From Rhodobacter sp. (GTDB lineage Bacteria; Pseudomonadota; Alphaproteobacteria; Rhodobacterales; Rhodobacteraceae): 64,000 bases of DNA. Location of the stretch: the NCBI GenBank assembly GCA_030065095.1, contig JASJDP010000028.1:1-64000 (forward strand), read 5' to 3'. Under the pieces are notes generated by a model that saw only the letters and a list, made by a program, of their open reading frames with translations, had not been told where the DNA came from and did no database searches. The translations under genes and the position numbers were made by a program. Below, piece by piece: positions 18,139 through 28,808 of the stretch; position 1 is the first letter of the stretch; the number at the start of each line of letters is the position of its first letter.

Positions 18139-19335
18139 ATGCCGGGCAATTTCCTTCTGACCGACCTCAAGGCCGCCACATTGCAGGCGGATCGCGCCGA
18201 TTACGGCCTGATCGACGATGCGGCGATCTTCATCTCAGGAGGACGCATTTCCTGGATCGGGCCGCGCGTCGAGGCACCCGATACGGGCAGCACGGTCGAA
18301 CTGAATGGCCGACTGGTCACGCCCGCCTTGATCGATTGCCATACCCACGTCGTCTTCGGCGGCAACCGGGCCACCGAGTTCGAGATGCGGCTGAACGGCG
18401 CAAGCTACGAGGACGTTGCACGCGCGGGCGGCGGGATCGTCTCGACGGTCAAGGCGACGCGGGCGGCGTCCGAGGATGATCTGCTGGTCTCGGCACTCAC
18501 GCGGGTCGACGCCATGCTTGCCGAAGGCGTCGGCACGATTGAGGTTAAATCAGGCTACGGGCTCGACCTGGAGACCGAGCTGCGAATGCTCCGCGCAGCC
18601 CGGCGGATCGCGCGGGCGCGCCCGGTCTCGGTGGTCACGAGTTTCCTCGGCGCGCATGCCGCCCCGGCGGGGACCGATCCCGACGCCTATATCGACGATG
18701 TCTGCCTGCCCGCCCTGCGACAAGCCCATGCCGAGGGGCTGGTGGACGCTGTCGACGGGTTTTGCGAGCACATCGCTTTCTCAACGGACCAGATTGAACG
18801 GGTCTTTGCGGTTGCGCAAGAACTCGGCCTGCCGGTGAAGCTGCACGCCGAGCAGTTGTCGCATCAGGGCGGAACCGCGCTGGCGACCCGGTACGGCGCT
18901 TTGTCCGCCGATCATCTGGAGTATGCCACCCGGGCCGATGCGGCCGCAATGGCACAGGCCGGAACCGCAGCCGTGCTGCTGCCGGGGGCCTTCTACACAC
19001 TGCGCGAAATCCAGGATCCGCCTGTCGGCGCACTGCGGGCGGCCGGCGTTCCAATGGCGGTGGCGACGGACTGCAACCCCGGTTCGTCGCCGATGACTTC
19101 GATCCTTTTGGCAATGAACATGTCCTGCACGTTGTTCCGCCTGACGCCCGAAGAGGCGTTGCGCGGCACGACTGCCAATGCGGCCCGCGCCTTGGGACTA
19201 TCCGACCGGGGCTGCATCGCACCCGGGATGCGCGCCGACCTGGCGGTGTGGGACGCAAGCCATCCTGCCGAGCTGGCCTATGGCATTGGCGTGAACCGGC
19301 TGCACCGGCGCATATTTGCGGGGCAGATGGTATGA
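18139..19335 (+). CDS. hutI: Imidazolonepropionase
   Basis: A 398-residue amidohydrolase for the third step of histidine breakdown, hydrolysing imidazolone-5-propanoate to N-formimino-glutamate. The metal-binding motif [13 protein letters not shown] lies near residue 66-78, with later histidines in [12 protein letters not shown] and the aspartate in [11 protein letters not shown]. It is the first gene of the hut operon, and its stop overlaps the hutH start (ATGA). The chosen ATG gives the standard length. Confidence 0.95.
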   Translation: MPGNFLLTDLKAATLQADRADYGLIDDAAIFISGGRISWIGPRVEAPDTGSTVELNGRLVTPALIDCHTHVVFGGNRATEFEMRLNGASYEDVARAGGGIVSTVKATRAASEDDLLVSALTRVDAMLAEGVGTIEVKSGYGLDLETELRMLRAARRIARARPVSVVTSFLGAHAAPAGTDPDAYIDDVCLPALRQAHAEGLVDAVDGFCEHIAFSTDQIERVFAVAQELGLPVKLHAEQLSHQGGTALATRYGALSADHLEYATRADAAAMAQAGTAAVLLPGAFYTLREIQDPPVGALRAAGVPMAVATDCNPGSSPMTSILLAMNMSCTLFRLTPEEALRGTTANAARALGLSDRGCIAPGMRADLAVWDASHPAELAYGIGVNRLHRRIFAGQMV

Positions 19336-20864
19336 TCACCCTGACACCGGGCGGCGCCGATCTGGCGGCGCTGGAACGCATCTACCGGGGCCGCGACCCC
19401 GTCCGCCTGGAACCGGCCGCCCGGAAGGCCGTGGATGCAGCCGCCGCCGTCGTGGTGCAGGCCGCGCTGGGGGACGGGGCGGTCTATGGCATCAATACCG
19501 GCTTCGGCAAGCTGGCGAGCCGCAAGATTTCCGCCCGGGACACCTCGGCGCTGCAACGCAATCTTGTCCTGAGCCATTGCAGCGGGGTCGGCGATGCGGC
19601 CGACCACGGCATTGTGCGGCTGACCATGGCGCTGAAGCTTTTATCGCTCGGGCGCGGCGCTTCCGGTGTGCGTTGGGAGATCATCGATCTGATCGAACAG
19701 CTATTCGCCCACGGGGTCATACCTGTGGTACCGCAACAGGGCTCGGTCGGGGCTTCCGGCGATCTGGCGCCGCTGGCGCATGTGGCGGCCGTATTAATCG
19801 GCGAGGGGTCGGCAGAGGTGGACGGACAGCTGCTACCGGGGTCGGAGGCGCTGCGCAGGGCCGGTCTGACGCCCGTAGTGCTGGGACCGAAAGAAGGTTT
19901 GGCGCTGATCAACGGAACCCAGTTTTCCACTGCGCTGGCGCTTGCAGGGCTGTTCGGGGCCTGGCGCAACCTGGCGGCCAGCCTGGTGGCCGGCGCATTG
20001 TCGACCGATGCGATCATGGGCTCCACCGCTCCCTTCCGTCCCGAAATCCAGGCATTGCGCGGCCAGCCCGGCCAGATCGATGTGGCCGACGCGATCCGCG
20101 CGGTGATGACAGGGTCCGAGATTCGCGAAAGCCACCGCGACGGCGACGCCCGCGTGCAGGACCCCTATTGCATCCGCTGCCAGCCGCAGGTCGCCGGCGC
20201 GTGCCTGGACCTGGTGCGGATGGCCGCCCGCACGCTCGAGATCGAGGCCAACGCGGTGACCGACAACCCTCTGGTGCTGCCCGACGGCCAGATCCTTTCG
20301 GGTGGAAACTTCCATGCCGAACCGGTTGGGTTCGCCGCGGACCAGATTGCGCTGGCACTTGCCGAGATCGGCTCGATCGCGCAGCGCCGCGTCGCACTGA
20401 TGGTCGATCCGGCGCTGAGTTTCGATCTGCCGCCGTTCCTCGCTCACGACGCGGGGCTGAATTCGGGCTTCATGACCGCCGAGGTGACGGCCGCCGCGCT
20501 GATGAGCGAAAACAAGCATCTGGCGAATCCGTGTTCCACCGATTCGACACCGACCAGCGCCAATCAAGAGGATCACGTCAGCATGTCGGCCCATGGCGCA
20601 CGGCGTCTGGGACCTATGAACCGCAATCTCGCCGGCATCCTGGGCGTCGAGTTGCTGGCCGCCTGCCAGGGTGTCGAATTCCGCGCCCCTTTGCGCACCA
20701 GCGACAGGCTGCAGGCGGTGATCGCCCATGTGCGGGCCGAAGTGCCAGCCTTGACACAGGACCGGTTTTTGGCATCGGACCTGACAGCGGCAACCGAGAT
20801 GATCGCGAGCGGCAGCATCGCCGAGGTGGCAGGCGTAACCTTGCGCTGGGGCGCAATGGGATGA
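19332..20864 (+). CDS. hutH: Histidine ammonia-lyase
   Basis: A 510-residue lyase removing ammonia from histidine to give urocanate. The catalytic MIO cofactor forms from Ala141-Ser142-Gly143 in [14 protein letters not shown]. Other family blocks are [10 protein letters not shown] and the C-terminal [17 protein letters not shown]. The ATG at 19332 overlaps the hutI stop. The final bases overlap the hutG start, so hutI-hutH-hutG-hutU form a coupled chain. Confidence 0.96.
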   Translation: MITLTPGGADLAALERIYRGRDPVRLEPAARKAVDAAAAVVVQAALGDGAVYGINTGFGKLASRKISARDTSALQRNLVLSHCSGVGDAADHGIVRLTMALKLLSLGRGASGVRWEIIDLIEQLFAHGVIPVVPQQGSVGASGDLAPLAHVAAVLIGEGSAEVDGQLLPGSEALRRAGLTPVVLGPKEGLALINGTQFSTALALAGLFGAWRNLAASLVAGALSTDAIMGSTAPFRPEIQALRGQPGQIDVADAIRAVMTGSEIRESHRDGDARVQDPYCIRCQPQVAGACLDLVRMAARTLEIEANAVTDNPLVLPDGQILSGGNFHAEPVGFAADQIALALAEIGSIAQRRVALMVDPALSFDLPPFLAHDAGLNSGFMTAEVTAAALMSENKHLANPCSTDSTPTSANQEDHVSMSAHGARRLGPMNRNLAGILGVELLAACQGVEFRAPLRTSDRLQAVIAHVRAEVPALTQDRFLASDLTAATEMIASGSIAEVAGVTLRWGAMG

Positions 20865-21652
20865 ATGCCGTGGAGCTGTCCAAGGGTGATCTGCCGCTGG
20901 TGCTGGGTTTTCCTCATGCCGGCACGTATATCCCTGAACCGATCCTGGTGCGGCTTAACGAAACCGGGCGGGCCCTTGCCGACACCGACTGGCATATCCA
21001 CCGCCTCTACGCCGGGCTGATCCCTGCCGCGAGTGTCGTACGGGCAACCTTCCACCGTTACGTGATCGACGCCAATCGCGACCCGACCGGCGCAAGCCTC
21101 TATCCGGGGCAGGCAACGACCGGGCTGGTGCCGCTGACCGATTTCGACGGAGTGCCGATCTGGGGCGCCCCGCCGGATGACAAGGATGTGCAGGAGCGGC
21201 TGACAAAGTTCCACGCCCCCTATCACGAGGCTCTGAATGCAGAACTGGCGCGGGTCCGGGCACGGCACGGGGTCGCGCTGCTGTTCGACTGTCATTCGAT
21301 CCGATCGCGTATTCCCAACCTGTTCGACGGGACCCTGCCCGACCTGAATCTGGGCACCTATGACGGCGCCTCCTGTGGTGACAGGTTCCAGGAGGTCGCC
21401 TGGAACCTCACCTCATCCGCTCCGTTTTCCTCGGTCATGAACGGCAGGTTCAAGGGTGGCTGGACGACGCGCCACTACGGCAGGCCGGATGCAAATGTAC
21501 ATGCAATCCAGATGGAGATCGCGCAAAGCACATATCTGACCGACGAAGCGCCCCCCTGGACCTGCAACGAGCGAAAGTCGGTGCGATTGCGCCGCTGGCT
21601 CAAGGAATTGCTCGACGCGCTGATCGAGACCGCCAAGGAAGCACAGCCATGA
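20861..21652 (+). CDS. hutG: N-formylglutamate deformylase
   Basis: A 263-residue zinc hydrolase of the N-formylglutamate amidohydrolase family, releasing formate and glutamate at the end of the five-step histidine pathway. Signature stretches are [10 protein letters not shown] near the N-terminus, DANRDPTG and the [15 protein letters not shown] block. Its presence implies the route via formiminoglutamate deiminase (HutF), whose gene is not in the window. Start and stop overlap hutH and hutU respectively by four bases. Confidence 0.94.
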   Translation: MNAVELSKGDLPLVLGFPHAGTYIPEPILVRLNETGRALADTDWHIHRLYAGLIPAASVVRATFHRYVIDANRDPTGASLYPGQATTGLVPLTDFDGVPIWGAPPDDKDVQERLTKFHAPYHEALNAELARVRARHGVALLFDCHSIRSRIPNLFDGTLPDLNLGTYDGASCGDRFQEVAWNLTSSAPFSSVMNGRFKGGWTTRHYGRPDANVHAIQMEIAQSTYLTDEAPPWTCNERKSVRLRRWLKELLDALIETAKEAQP

Positions 21653-23316
21653 CCAACCCCCGTCACAACCTTCGCGACGTCTATCCGCCGACCGGCCCTG
21701 AAATCACCGCCAAAAGCTGGCAGACCGAAGCACCGATACGGATGCTGATGAACAACCTGCATCCGGACGTGGCCGAGAACCCGCACGAGTTGGTTGTCTA
21801 TGGCGGCATCGGGCGCGCGGCGCGAACCTGGGCCGATTTCGACCGCATCGTTGCGACGCTGCGGGACCTCGAACCGGACGAAACGCTGCTGGTGCAGTCG
21901 GGCAAACCCGTGGGCGTCTTCCGCACCCATGCCGACGCACCGCGCGTTCTGATCGCCAATTCCAACCTGGTACCGCATTGGGCGGACTGGGACCATTTCA
22001 ACACGCTCGATCAGGCCGGCTTGATGATGTACGGCCAGATGACCGCCGGATCGTGGATCTATATCGGCACGCAAGGCATCGTGCAGGGAACCTACGAGAC
22101 ATTCGCCGAGGCCGGGCGCCAGCACTATGGCGGCGACTTGATCGGCAAGTGGCTGTTGACCGCGGGGCTCGGCGGCATGGGTGGCGCGCAGCCACTTGCT
22201 GCCGTCTTTGCCGGTATGAGTTGCCTGGCGATCGAATGCGACGAGACCCGCATCGATTTTCGTTTGCGCACCCGTTATCTGGACGAAAAGGCCCGCAGCC
22301 TCGACGAAGCGATGACGATGATCGAGCGCTGGACCGGGGCGGGCGAGGCACGATCGGTCGGCCTTCTGGGCAATGCGGCAGAGCTTTTGCCCGAACTGCG
22401 CGCCCGCGGCGTCCGGCCCGACCTTCTGACCGACCAAACCTCGGCCCACGATCCGGTTCACGGCTATCTGCCCATCGGCTGGACCGTCGCCGAGTGGCGC
22501 GACCGGCAAGAGACCGATCCCAAGGCGGTCGAGGCCGCGGCGCGCGCGTCGATGAAGATCCACGTCGCCGCGATGGTTGACTATTGGAACGACGGCGTGC
22601 CCACGCTGGACTATGGCAACAACATCCGCCAGGTCGCGCTGGACGAAGGACTTGAAAACGCCTTTGCCTTTCCCGGTTTCGTCCCGGCCTACATCCGTCC
22701 GCTGTTCTGCCGCGGGATCGGCCCGTTTCGCTGGTGTGCCCTGTCCGGCGATCCCGAAGACATCTACCGTACCGACGCCAAGGTGCGCGAGTTGATGCCG
22801 GACGACACCCACCTGCACCAATGGCTCGATATGGCCCGCGACCGAATCGCGTTCCAGGGTCTGCCCGCACGCATCTGCTGGGTGGGCTTGGGCGACCGGC
22901 ACCGGCTGGGACTGGCGTTCAACGACATGGTGGCCAGCGGCGAATTGACGGCGCCCGTGGTCATCGGCCGCGACCACCTCGACAGTGGCTCGGTGGCCTC
23001 GCCCAACCGCGAGACCGAGGCGATGAAGGACGGCAGCGACGCGGTCAGCGACTGGCCTCTATTGAACGCACTTCTGAACACAGCATCCGGTGCCACCTGG
23101 GTCTCGTTGCACCACGGAGGTGGCGTGGGCATGGGGTTTTCCCAGCATGCGGGCATGGTAATCTGCTGCGATGGCACGCCGGACGCCGCGCGGCGCATCG
23201 AACGCGTGTTGTGGAACGACCCGGCAACGGGCGTGATGCGGCATGCGGATGCGGGCTATGACGACGCGATTGCCTGTGCCAAGGCCCATGACCTCAACCT
23301 GCCCGGGATCCTCTGA
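21649..23316 (+). CDS. hutU: Urocanate hydratase
   Basis: A 555-residue urocanase, converting urocanate to imidazolonepropionate with tightly bound NAD+. Family motifs seen include the N-terminal [31 protein letters not shown] (NAD+-binding glycine-rich region) and [19 protein letters not shown] near the C-terminus. Last gene of the hut operon; about 86 bases separate its stop from a convergent gene, with no obvious T-tract terminator. Confidence 0.96.
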   Translation: MTNPRHNLRDVYPPTGPEITAKSWQTEAPIRMLMNNLHPDVAENPHELVVYGGIGRAARTWADFDRIVATLRDLEPDETLLVQSGKPVGVFRTHADAPRVLIANSNLVPHWADWDHFNTLDQAGLMMYGQMTAGSWIYIGTQGIVQGTYETFAEAGRQHYGGDLIGKWLLTAGLGGMGGAQPLAAVFAGMSCLAIECDETRIDFRLRTRYLDEKARSLDEAMTMIERWTGAGEARSVGLLGNAAELLPELRARGVRPDLLTDQTSAHDPVHGYLPIGWTVAEWRDRQETDPKAVEAAARASMKIHVAAMVDYWNDGVPTLDYGNNIRQVALDEGLENAFAFPGFVPAYIRPLFCRGIGPFRWCALSGDPEDIYRTDAKVRELMPDDTHLHQWLDMARDRIAFQGLPARICWVGLGDRHRLGLAFNDMVASGELTAPVVIGRDHLDSGSVASPNRETEAMKDGSDAVSDWPLLNALLNTASGATWVSLHHGGGVGMGFSQHAGMVICCDGTPDAARRIERVLWNDPATGVMRHADAGYDDAIACAKAHDLNLPGIL

Positions 23317-23402
23317 CCGGCCGAGCAACGGCAACGGGGCACCGCCGCAGGCGCAGCCAAGGAAGGGGAGCAACCGGCGCGGGCGCAGCCCGCACATTCG
23401 GG

Positions 23403-23981
23403 TCAATCGCCTTTGTAGTATCCCACCACATCGCCCTCGGTGGTGCAGCCCAGACCGTTCAGCAGGCGGTTTGAGTAATTGAAATAGGCCACCACCTGGT
23501 TGACCTCGAGGATCTCTCCATCCTCGCATCCGGCGATCTTCAACGCCTCGAAATCCGATATCACCATCTTGCCGACATCCGTGGTCAGCTTGGCGGCATA
23601 GCGCAGCAGCGCCAGTTCCTTGCCATTGAATTCCTCCTCGGGCCGGTGCGCCTTGAGGGCCACAAAGATCCGGTCCGACCGCGGCTGATCCTTCAACAGG
23701 TTGCGGACATTCATGAAGTGATGCGTCAGCGAATAGGTGCAGTCGTTCAGGATCGAGGTATAGCTCGCCACAACCTCAAGAAACCAGAACGGCAGAACGT
23801 TGTCGTCGCTGTGCAGGACCGACCGGTACAGCGTCACGTGCCCCTCCATCGTCGCAGGCCGCAGGCTGTGCACCCGCATCACCGTGTCCACCGTGCCATG
23901 CGGCGTGCGCGCCTTGTCCAGCAACGCGGTCAGCCGGTCGTCGGCCTCGTCGTCGGAAATCATGCGGATCCAGGCGCTCAT
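23403..23981 (-). CDS. Carboxymuconolactone decarboxylase / AhpD-like peroxidase-related protein
   Basis: A 192-residue all-helical protein of the uncharacterised peroxidase-related (AhpD-like) group. In AhpD the active site is ExxCxxC plus His; here the matching region reads NDCTYSLTHHF, keeping one cysteine and the histidines but lacking the second cysteine. Disulfide reductase activity as in AhpD is therefore doubtful. Start chosen at the ATG preceded by GGAGGACAAG. It faces hutU and is divergent from the M29-like gene, so it may belong with that group. Confidence 0.75.
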   Translation of the reverse strand: MSAWIRMISDDEADDRLTALLDKARTPHGTVDTVMRVHSLRPATMEGHVTLYRSVLHSDDNVLPFWFLEVVASYTSILNDCTYSLTHHFMNVRNLLKDQPRSDRIFVALKAHRPEEEFNGKELALLRYAAKLTTDVGKMVISDFEALKIAGCEDGEILEVNQVVAYFNYSNRLLNGLGCTTEGDVVGYYKGD

Positions 23982-24127
23982 CTTGTCCTCCGGTCTTTTT
24001 ATACCGGATCCGCGATACAGCAGGCCGGCCCGCCCCGGCCACAGGAATCTGCTGTTCACGGGAACGGGGCGGGACTAGCATCGCGACCAAACGGGAGTAT
24101 GGACCGATCGCAGATGTCGCCGACCCC

Positions 24128-25216
24128 TTGCGTAAAGGCGCGCGCAACATGCTGGTCAACTGCGGCGGCCTGAGGCCTGGTGACCGCGTACTGCTGGTCC
24201 ATGAAGCCGCGACGCACGGGTATTATGACCAGGCGATCTGCGACGCGGTAGCGGCAGAGGCGCTCGACATCGGCCTGAGCGTGGTCCGGCGCGGGGTCGC
24301 GTTCTCTGCCAAGGTCACTGCGCCACCCCCCGAGATCGCCGCAGAGATGCGCCGCGCGGACCTGACGGTGTTTCTCGCGCGCATGGGTGATCAAATCCGG
24401 TTCGCCGGGGCAATCGGGGATGCACGGGCGGTTGTGAGCTATGCGCTGGATGCGCCGATGCTGGCCTCGCCATTCGGCACTGCCGATTACCGGGCCTTCG
24501 TGAAACTGAAGGCAGCGATTGACGCCACCCTTGCCGGTGCACGAGAGATACGCGTGACCTGCGCAAACGGAACCGATTTCGGCGGGCGCGTCGACGCCGT
24601 CGGACCCGCACCGCAAGACACCAATACGATCCGGTTTCCGCAACTGGTCTACACGCCGGTCCCGGCGCAGGGCTTTTCCGGGCGGATCGCCGTGCGCGGA
24701 TTTCTGGTCGGGACCGGCTCGCAATACTACGACCCCTATGCCTGCCGCATCGACGGCGTTTTGACCGTGGTGTTCGAGGGCACGCGCCGCACGGCCATTG
24801 AAGGCTTGCCGCAGGATGTCGCGCGGGCAGAGGCGCATTACACCATGGTGGCCGACCGTTACGGCATCGACGAAACCTACATCCATTCCTGGCACGGCGG
24901 CATCCACCCCGGATGCAGCTACGCCGCACCGGCGTCAGAGAATTTCGCGCGCTGGACCGGCAGTGCCTTCGGCAATCCTCGGCTTTTGCATTTTCACACC
25001 TGCGGCGCCTATGCCCCGGGCGAGATCTGCCTGAACGTGCTGGACCCGACCGTGCGGTTCGACGGTATCGCAGTGTGGCAGCGCGGGCGGTTCCGCCCCG
25101 ACACGGTGCCCGGCGCGGCCGGGATTCTGGACGGCGCGCCCGGCCTGCGCGCGCTGTTCGACGCCCCGGCGCAAGACTGCGGCCTCGGGCCGGGCGGGCG
25201 GCTAAGCTTCGACTGA
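24128..25216 (+). CDS. M29-like (aminopeptidase T / NicX fold) protein
   Basis: About 360 residues. The N-terminus (NMLVNCGGLRPGDRVLLVHE) and the C-terminal blocks (SWHGGIHPG; LLHFHTCGAYAPGE) resemble the M29 aminopeptidase T superfamily, which also contains the ring-cleaving dioxygenase NicX. The typical metal-ligand H-x-D seems to be H-x-H here, so I cannot assign peptidase or dioxygenase activity. The start is uncertain: TTG 24128 is used, ATG 24149 is possible, and the open frame extends upstream without a start codon (…EYGPIADVADP). A good ribosome site with ATG at 24099 is in another frame, hinting at a frameshift or sequencing error. Its tail overlaps the convergent Rieske gene by 15 bases. 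Confidence 0.6.
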   Translation: MRKGARNMLVNCGGLRPGDRVLLVHEAATHGYYDQAICDAVAAEALDIGLSVVRRGVAFSAKVTAPPPEIAAEMRRADLTVFLARMGDQIRFAGAIGDARAVVSYALDAPMLASPFGTADYRAFVKLKAAIDATLAGAREIRVTCANGTDFGGRVDAVGPAPQDTNTIRFPQLVYTPVPAQGFSGRIAVRGFLVGTGSQYYDPYACRIDGVLTVVFEGTRRTAIEGLPQDVARAEAHYTMVADRYGIDETYIHSWHGGIHPGCSYAAPASENFARWTGSAFGNPRLLHFHTCGAYAPGEICLNVLDPTVRFDGIAVWQRGRFRPDTVPGAAGILDGAPGLRALFDAPAQDCGLGPGGRLSFD

Positions 25217-26236
25217 CGCCTCCGCCGCGATGCGTTTGTTCACCTTCGCACGGAACCGCATCGCGCCGGCATCGAGGCCTAGGTTCATATAGGGCGTGCG
25301 GCGGTGTTTCATGCCGAGATGCACCGCTTCCAGCACCGCCTTGTCCTCGTTGAACGCTGTCGTCGCACCGGCGAACATGCGCGCCGACAGCTCGGCATTG
25401 TCCGGGTCGGAGTTGCGATGCTGGAACCAGAAATAGAGCGACCGGTCGGCATCCACCGGCGTGATGAAATTGTACGAAATGTTCAGGAACACGTCGTCGG
25501 GATAGGGCCTGCCCGGCCCGCCGGCGCCCGCGCCGGTATAGACGCTCATGTTGATCGCGGTCGACGGCAGGCGGCATTCATAGTGCTGCTTGCGGTCGCA
25601 GTTGTCGCCGAAGGAAAGCATCGGCCGGTAATAGGGCGGCGCTGGTTCCGCGAAGATCCAGCGCGAGACAACCACGCCGTCATCAAGCTCTTCGATGTCC
25701 AGTGGCCGCGTGTCGGTGCCGGCGCCCGCAAAGGATGTCACATGCACCCACGCCACATGGCTGGGGTCCAGCAGATTGTCGATGACATAAAGGTAGTGAC
25801 AGTCGATATCGAGCGCTCCCGGCTTGGTTCTGCCCCAGGCCGGATTGTCGAAATTCGGTATGTCGAGAATCTCGCCCGGCGGGCCGTCCCCCATCCAGAT
25901 CCACAGAAACCCATAGCGGTCCTCGACCGGATAGGACCGCACCCGCGCGCGTTTCGGGATCGGGTCGCCCTGGGTCGGCGCCGCCACACATGCGCCGGTC
26001 CCGTCGAAGGTCAGCCCGTGATAGCCGCATTCGACCGTGCTGCCCTTCAGGTTGCCGCGGCTGAGCGGCAGCTTGCGGTGCGGGCAGGCATCTTCCAGCG
26101 CGATGGCCTCGCCCTTCGCGCCGCGAAACAGCACGATGGCCTCGTCAAGCAAACGCACCGGCATCAGCCTCTGATCGACATCGGCGCTCCGGGCAGCGAC
26201 GTACCAGGCATTTCGGACAAAGCCCTTGCTATCCAT
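25202..26236 (-). CDS. Rieske non-haem iron oxygenase (vanillate demethylase-like)
   Basis: A 344-residue oxygenase component. The Rieske [2Fe-2S] ligands are in CPHRKLPLSRG...CGYHG near residues 47-70. The mononuclear iron site is in NLLDPSHVAWVH, which has the H-x4-H spacing of the family. The VanA-like C-terminal domain (UPF/VanA_C type) follows. It should hydroxylate or demethylate a small aromatic or heteroaromatic substrate using an external reductase, which is not encoded nearby. The ABC permease stop is 2 bases from its start codon, so it may be transcribed with the amino-acid-type transporter upstream of it on the minus strand. Confidence 0.85.
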   Translation of the reverse strand: MDSKGFVRNAWYVAARSADVDQRLMPVRLLDEAIVLFRGAKGEAIALEDACPHRKLPLSRGNLKGSTVECGYHGLTFDGTGACVAAPTQGDPIPKRARVRSYPVEDRYGFLWIWMGDGPPGEILDIPNFDNPAWGRTKPGALDIDCHYLYVIDNLLDPSHVAWVHVTSFAGAGTDTRPLDIEELDDGVVVSRWIFAEPAPPYYRPMLSFGDNCDRKQHYECRLPSTAINMSVYTGAGAGGPGRPYPDDVFLNISYNFITPVDADRSLYFWFQHRNSDPDNAELSARMFAGATTAFNEDKAVLEAVHLGMKHRRTPYMNLGLDAGAMRFRAKVNKRIAAEASVEA

Positions 26237-26238
26237 CA

Positions 26239-27105
26239 CTACCCCCTCTCGTCCGAACCCATGCGCCGTTCCAGCCAGCGCACGCCGGCGCTGATGACCA
26301 GAACCAGCACCAGGTATTCCAGGATCAGCAGCGTGTAGATCTCCAACGGCCGGTATTCGGTGACCACCAGTTCGTTGGCGCGCCGCGTCAGTTCCTGCAT
26401 CCCGATGACCGAGGCGAAGGCCGACATCTTGACGATATAGATGAACTGATTGGCCAGGGGCGGCAGGATGCGCCGGACCGCCTGCGGCAGGATCACATAG
26501 CGCATGGTTTGGGCATAATTCAGTCCGATCGTCTGCGCCGCCTCGGTCTGGCCCCTGGCGATCGACTGAATGCCCGCACGGTAGATCTCGGCGGTAAAGG
26601 CGCTGTCGGAAATCGCCAACGTGATGATCGCGCCCCAGAACGGATCGATTGGGATGTTCAGCCCCATCGAGCGAAAGACGATCGGCAGACCGTAGAACAC
26701 CCAGAACAGCATCGGCAGCAGTGGGATGGACCGGATGAATTCGACATAGATCCGGTTGATCAACCGGATACCCCAGCGGTTCGAAAGGCCCGGCAGCGCG
26801 ACGATCAGGCCAAGCACGATTGAAATCGCGGCGGCGATGATCGAAATCAGGATGGTGGACCCCATGCCGCCGATCAGGAACTTGACGTTGGTCCAGCCTG
26901 CCGGAGTCCACGGATTGATCACGTACCAGCCCCAGGCGGTGGACGAGGAACAGCCCGAGAGCAACAGCAGCGATCCAAGCAGCACGGCCGGGCGCCACCC
27001 GCATCGCGCGTGACCCGGGGCCTCCCGGCTTGATGCGCGAGACCCTGGGTCACGCCCGATGTGGGTGGTGGATTGGAAAACGCTTGGCAAGACGCTGGTC
27101 CTCAA
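26239..27105 (-). CDS. Polar amino-acid-type ABC transporter permease
   Basis: A HisM/GlnP-family permease with the EAA loop at [20 protein letters not shown]. The assigned start is a TTG that overlaps the stop of the ATPase gene (TTGA), giving 288 residues. A GTG at 26985 would instead begin the protein at [15 protein letters not shown]. That segment looks like a lipoprotein-type signal with lipobox LLSGC before WGWYV, and a comparable cysteine segment occurs in related permeases as far as I recall. Only one permease is present, so the transporter is probably a homodimer. The Rieske gene follows after 2 bases. Confidence 0.82.
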   Translation of the reverse strand: MRTSVLPSVFQSTTHIGRDPGSRASSREAPGHARCGWRPAVLLGSLLLLSGCSSSTAWGWYVINPWTPAGWTNVKFLIGGMGSTILISIIAAAISIVLGLIVALPGLSNRWGIRLINRIYVEFIRSIPLLPMLFWVFYGLPIVFRSMGLNIPIDPFWGAIITLAISDSAFTAEIYRAGIQSIARGQTEAAQTIGLNYAQTMRYVILPQAVRRILPPLANQFIYIVKMSAFASVIGMQELTRRANELVVTEYRPLEIYTLLILEYLVLVLVISAGVRWLERRMGSDERG

Positions 27106-27842
27106 TGGCTCAATATCTGGCCGAGAAACGTCCGGCAGCGCGCCGATTTCGGCGCCTCGAAAAACTCTGCCGGCGCGCCCGTCTCGACGATCTCGCCGGC
27201 ATCCATGAACACCATCTGATCGGCCACCTTGCGGGCGAACCCCATCTCATGGGTCACCACCACCATGGTCATCCCCTCCTCGGCCAGTTCCACCATCACG
27301 TCCAGCACCTCGGAAATCATCTCGGGGTCGAGCGCCGAGGTCGGCTCGTCGAACAGCATCACCTTGGGTTCCATGCACAAGGATCGCGCAATCGCCACCC
27401 GCTGCTGCTGCCCGCCAGACAGCTGCCCGGGCCGTTTCTCTGCTTGCTCGGGGATCTTCACCCGCTCCAGATACATCCGCGCCCGGTCCTCGGCCTCGCT
27501 TCGCGGCAGCCCGCGTGCCTTCATTGGACCCAATGTCAGATTCTGTAGTACCGTCAGGTGCGGAAACAGGTTGAACTGCTGAAACACCATGCCGACCTCG
27601 GACCGGATCGCGGCGACCGATCCGGGATCGTCCGTCAGTTCGATCCCGTCCACGCGGATCGTACCTTGCTGATGCGCCTCCAGCCGGTTGATGCAGCGCA
27701 CCACCGTCGACTTTCCCGACCCGGACGGGCCGCAGACCACGACACGCTCGCCCGCGCCCACCGTCAGGTCGATGTCCTTGAGCACATGGAAATCGCCGAA
27801 CCACTTGTTCACGCCGATCATTTCGATGGCAGTTTCGGCCAT
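27102..27842 (-). CDS. Polar amino-acid-type ABC transporter ATPase
   Basis: A 246-residue ATPase of the GlnQ/HisP family: Walker [10 protein letters not shown]-loop [12 protein letters not shown], signature LSGGQQQR, Walker [15 protein letters not shown] and the switch histidine in VTHEM. It is first on the minus strand, and its stop overlaps the putative permease start. The promoter should lie in the 114 bases shared with the divergent binding-protein gene. Confidence 0.92.
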   Translation of the reverse strand: MAETAIEMIGVNKWFGDFHVLKDIDLTVGAGERVVVCGPSGSGKSTVVRCINRLEAHQQGTIRVDGIELTDDPGSVAAIRSEVGMVFQQFNLFPHLTVLQNLTLGPMKARGLPRSEAEDRARMYLERVKIPEQAEKRPGQLSGGQQQRVAIARSLCMEPKVMLFDEPTSALDPEMISEVLDVMVELAEEGMTMVVVTHEMGFARKVADQMVFMDAGEIVETGAPAEFFEAPKSARCRTFLGQILSH

Positions 27843-27956
27843 GTGATCTCCCCGCTCCTCCCCGCGGGGAAGATTTTTCTTGAGGTTAAGGGCGGATGAG
27901 TCCCTAGTTCAAGGATCAATCAGGCGCCCGCCGGGCGCGACAACAGGGAGCAAACA

Positions 27957-28727
27957 ATGAAACACTGGATGACCGCGATCGCCGCGGGGGCGCTGAGCCT
28001 GGCCGTAGCCGCACCGGCGCTGGCACAATCCGCGCTGAACGAGATCCTTGACAGCGGCGTGCTGAAATTCGGCACCACCGGCGACTGGAACCCGATGTCG
28101 GTCCGCGATCCGGCCACCAACAGCTACAAGGGCTTCGACATCGACGTCGCCAACGAGTTGGCCAACGACCTTGGTGTCGAGGTGGAATTCGTGCCGACCG
28201 ACTGGAAGACTCTGGTCAACGGCGTGGTCGCCGGCAAGTACCACATGACCGGCTCGGCCTCGATCTCGCCGCCGCGGATGAAGGTCGCAGGCTTCTCGGA
28301 AAGCTACATCGCGGTCGAGATCATGCCGTTTACCACACCGGATCTTGCCGGCCAGTTCGATGGCTACGACTCGATCAACAAACCCGACGTCAAGGTCGCC
28401 ACCACGCTGGGCACCACGTTCGAGGCGATGGTGCGCGAGTGGTTCCCGGACGCCGACATCAAGGTGGTCGAAGCACCGGCGCGCGGCTTTCAGGAGGTTC
28501 TGGCGGGCCGGGCCGATGTTTTCATCACCTCGAATATCGAGGGCTCGACGCTGAAGGCCAAGCACGGCGTCGTGCAGGTGCCCGGCACCGAGCCGCGGTC
28601 ACCGACCCCTATTGCCATGCTGCTGCCGCAGGACGATCAGGTCTGGATCAACTACGTCAATAACTGGGTGAAGGTGAAACAGGCCAAGGGCTTCTTCGAG
28701 TCGACAAAGGCGAACTGGGGCCTCTAG
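27957..28727 (+). CDS. Amino-acid-type ABC transporter substrate-binding protein
   Basis: A 256-residue periplasmic binding protein of family 3, with a cleavable signal (ending APALAQ) and the core FGTTGDWNPMSVRDP and YKGFDIDVANELA. Divergence from the permease and ATPase genes, with both starts within 114 bases, suggests one shared control region. The GTTGDWNP start and the SASISPPR stretch resemble the cyclohexadienyl-dehydratase-like branch, but the ligand cannot be told from sequence. A stem-loop follows its stop. Confidence 0.88.
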   Translation: MKHWMTAIAAGALSLAVAAPALAQSALNEILDSGVLKFGTTGDWNPMSVRDPATNSYKGFDIDVANELANDLGVEVEFVPTDWKTLVNGVVAGKYHMTGSASISPPRMKVAGFSESYIAVEIMPFTTPDLAGQFDGYDSINKPDVKVATTLGTTFEAMVREWFPDADIKVVEAPARGFQEVLAGRADVFITSNIEGSTLKAKHGVVQVPGTEPRSPTPIAMLLPQDDQVWINYVNNWVKVKQAKGFFESTKANWGL

Positions 28728-28744
28728 GCAGTCACGTCATGCCA

Positions 28745-28768
28745 CGGGCCGTTCACAACAGCGGCCCG
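28745..28768. terminator. Stem-loop between convergent genes
   Basis: CGGGCCG and CGGCCCG enclose a ten-base loop, 18 bases after the binding-protein stop. There is no T tract, so it may be a weak terminator or an RNA 3'-end stabiliser serving the convergent gene too. Confidence 0.45.
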
Positions 28769-28808
28769 CCGGCAGCCTGTCGCCGAACGACCTTCGTCGT
28801 TCGGCCTC

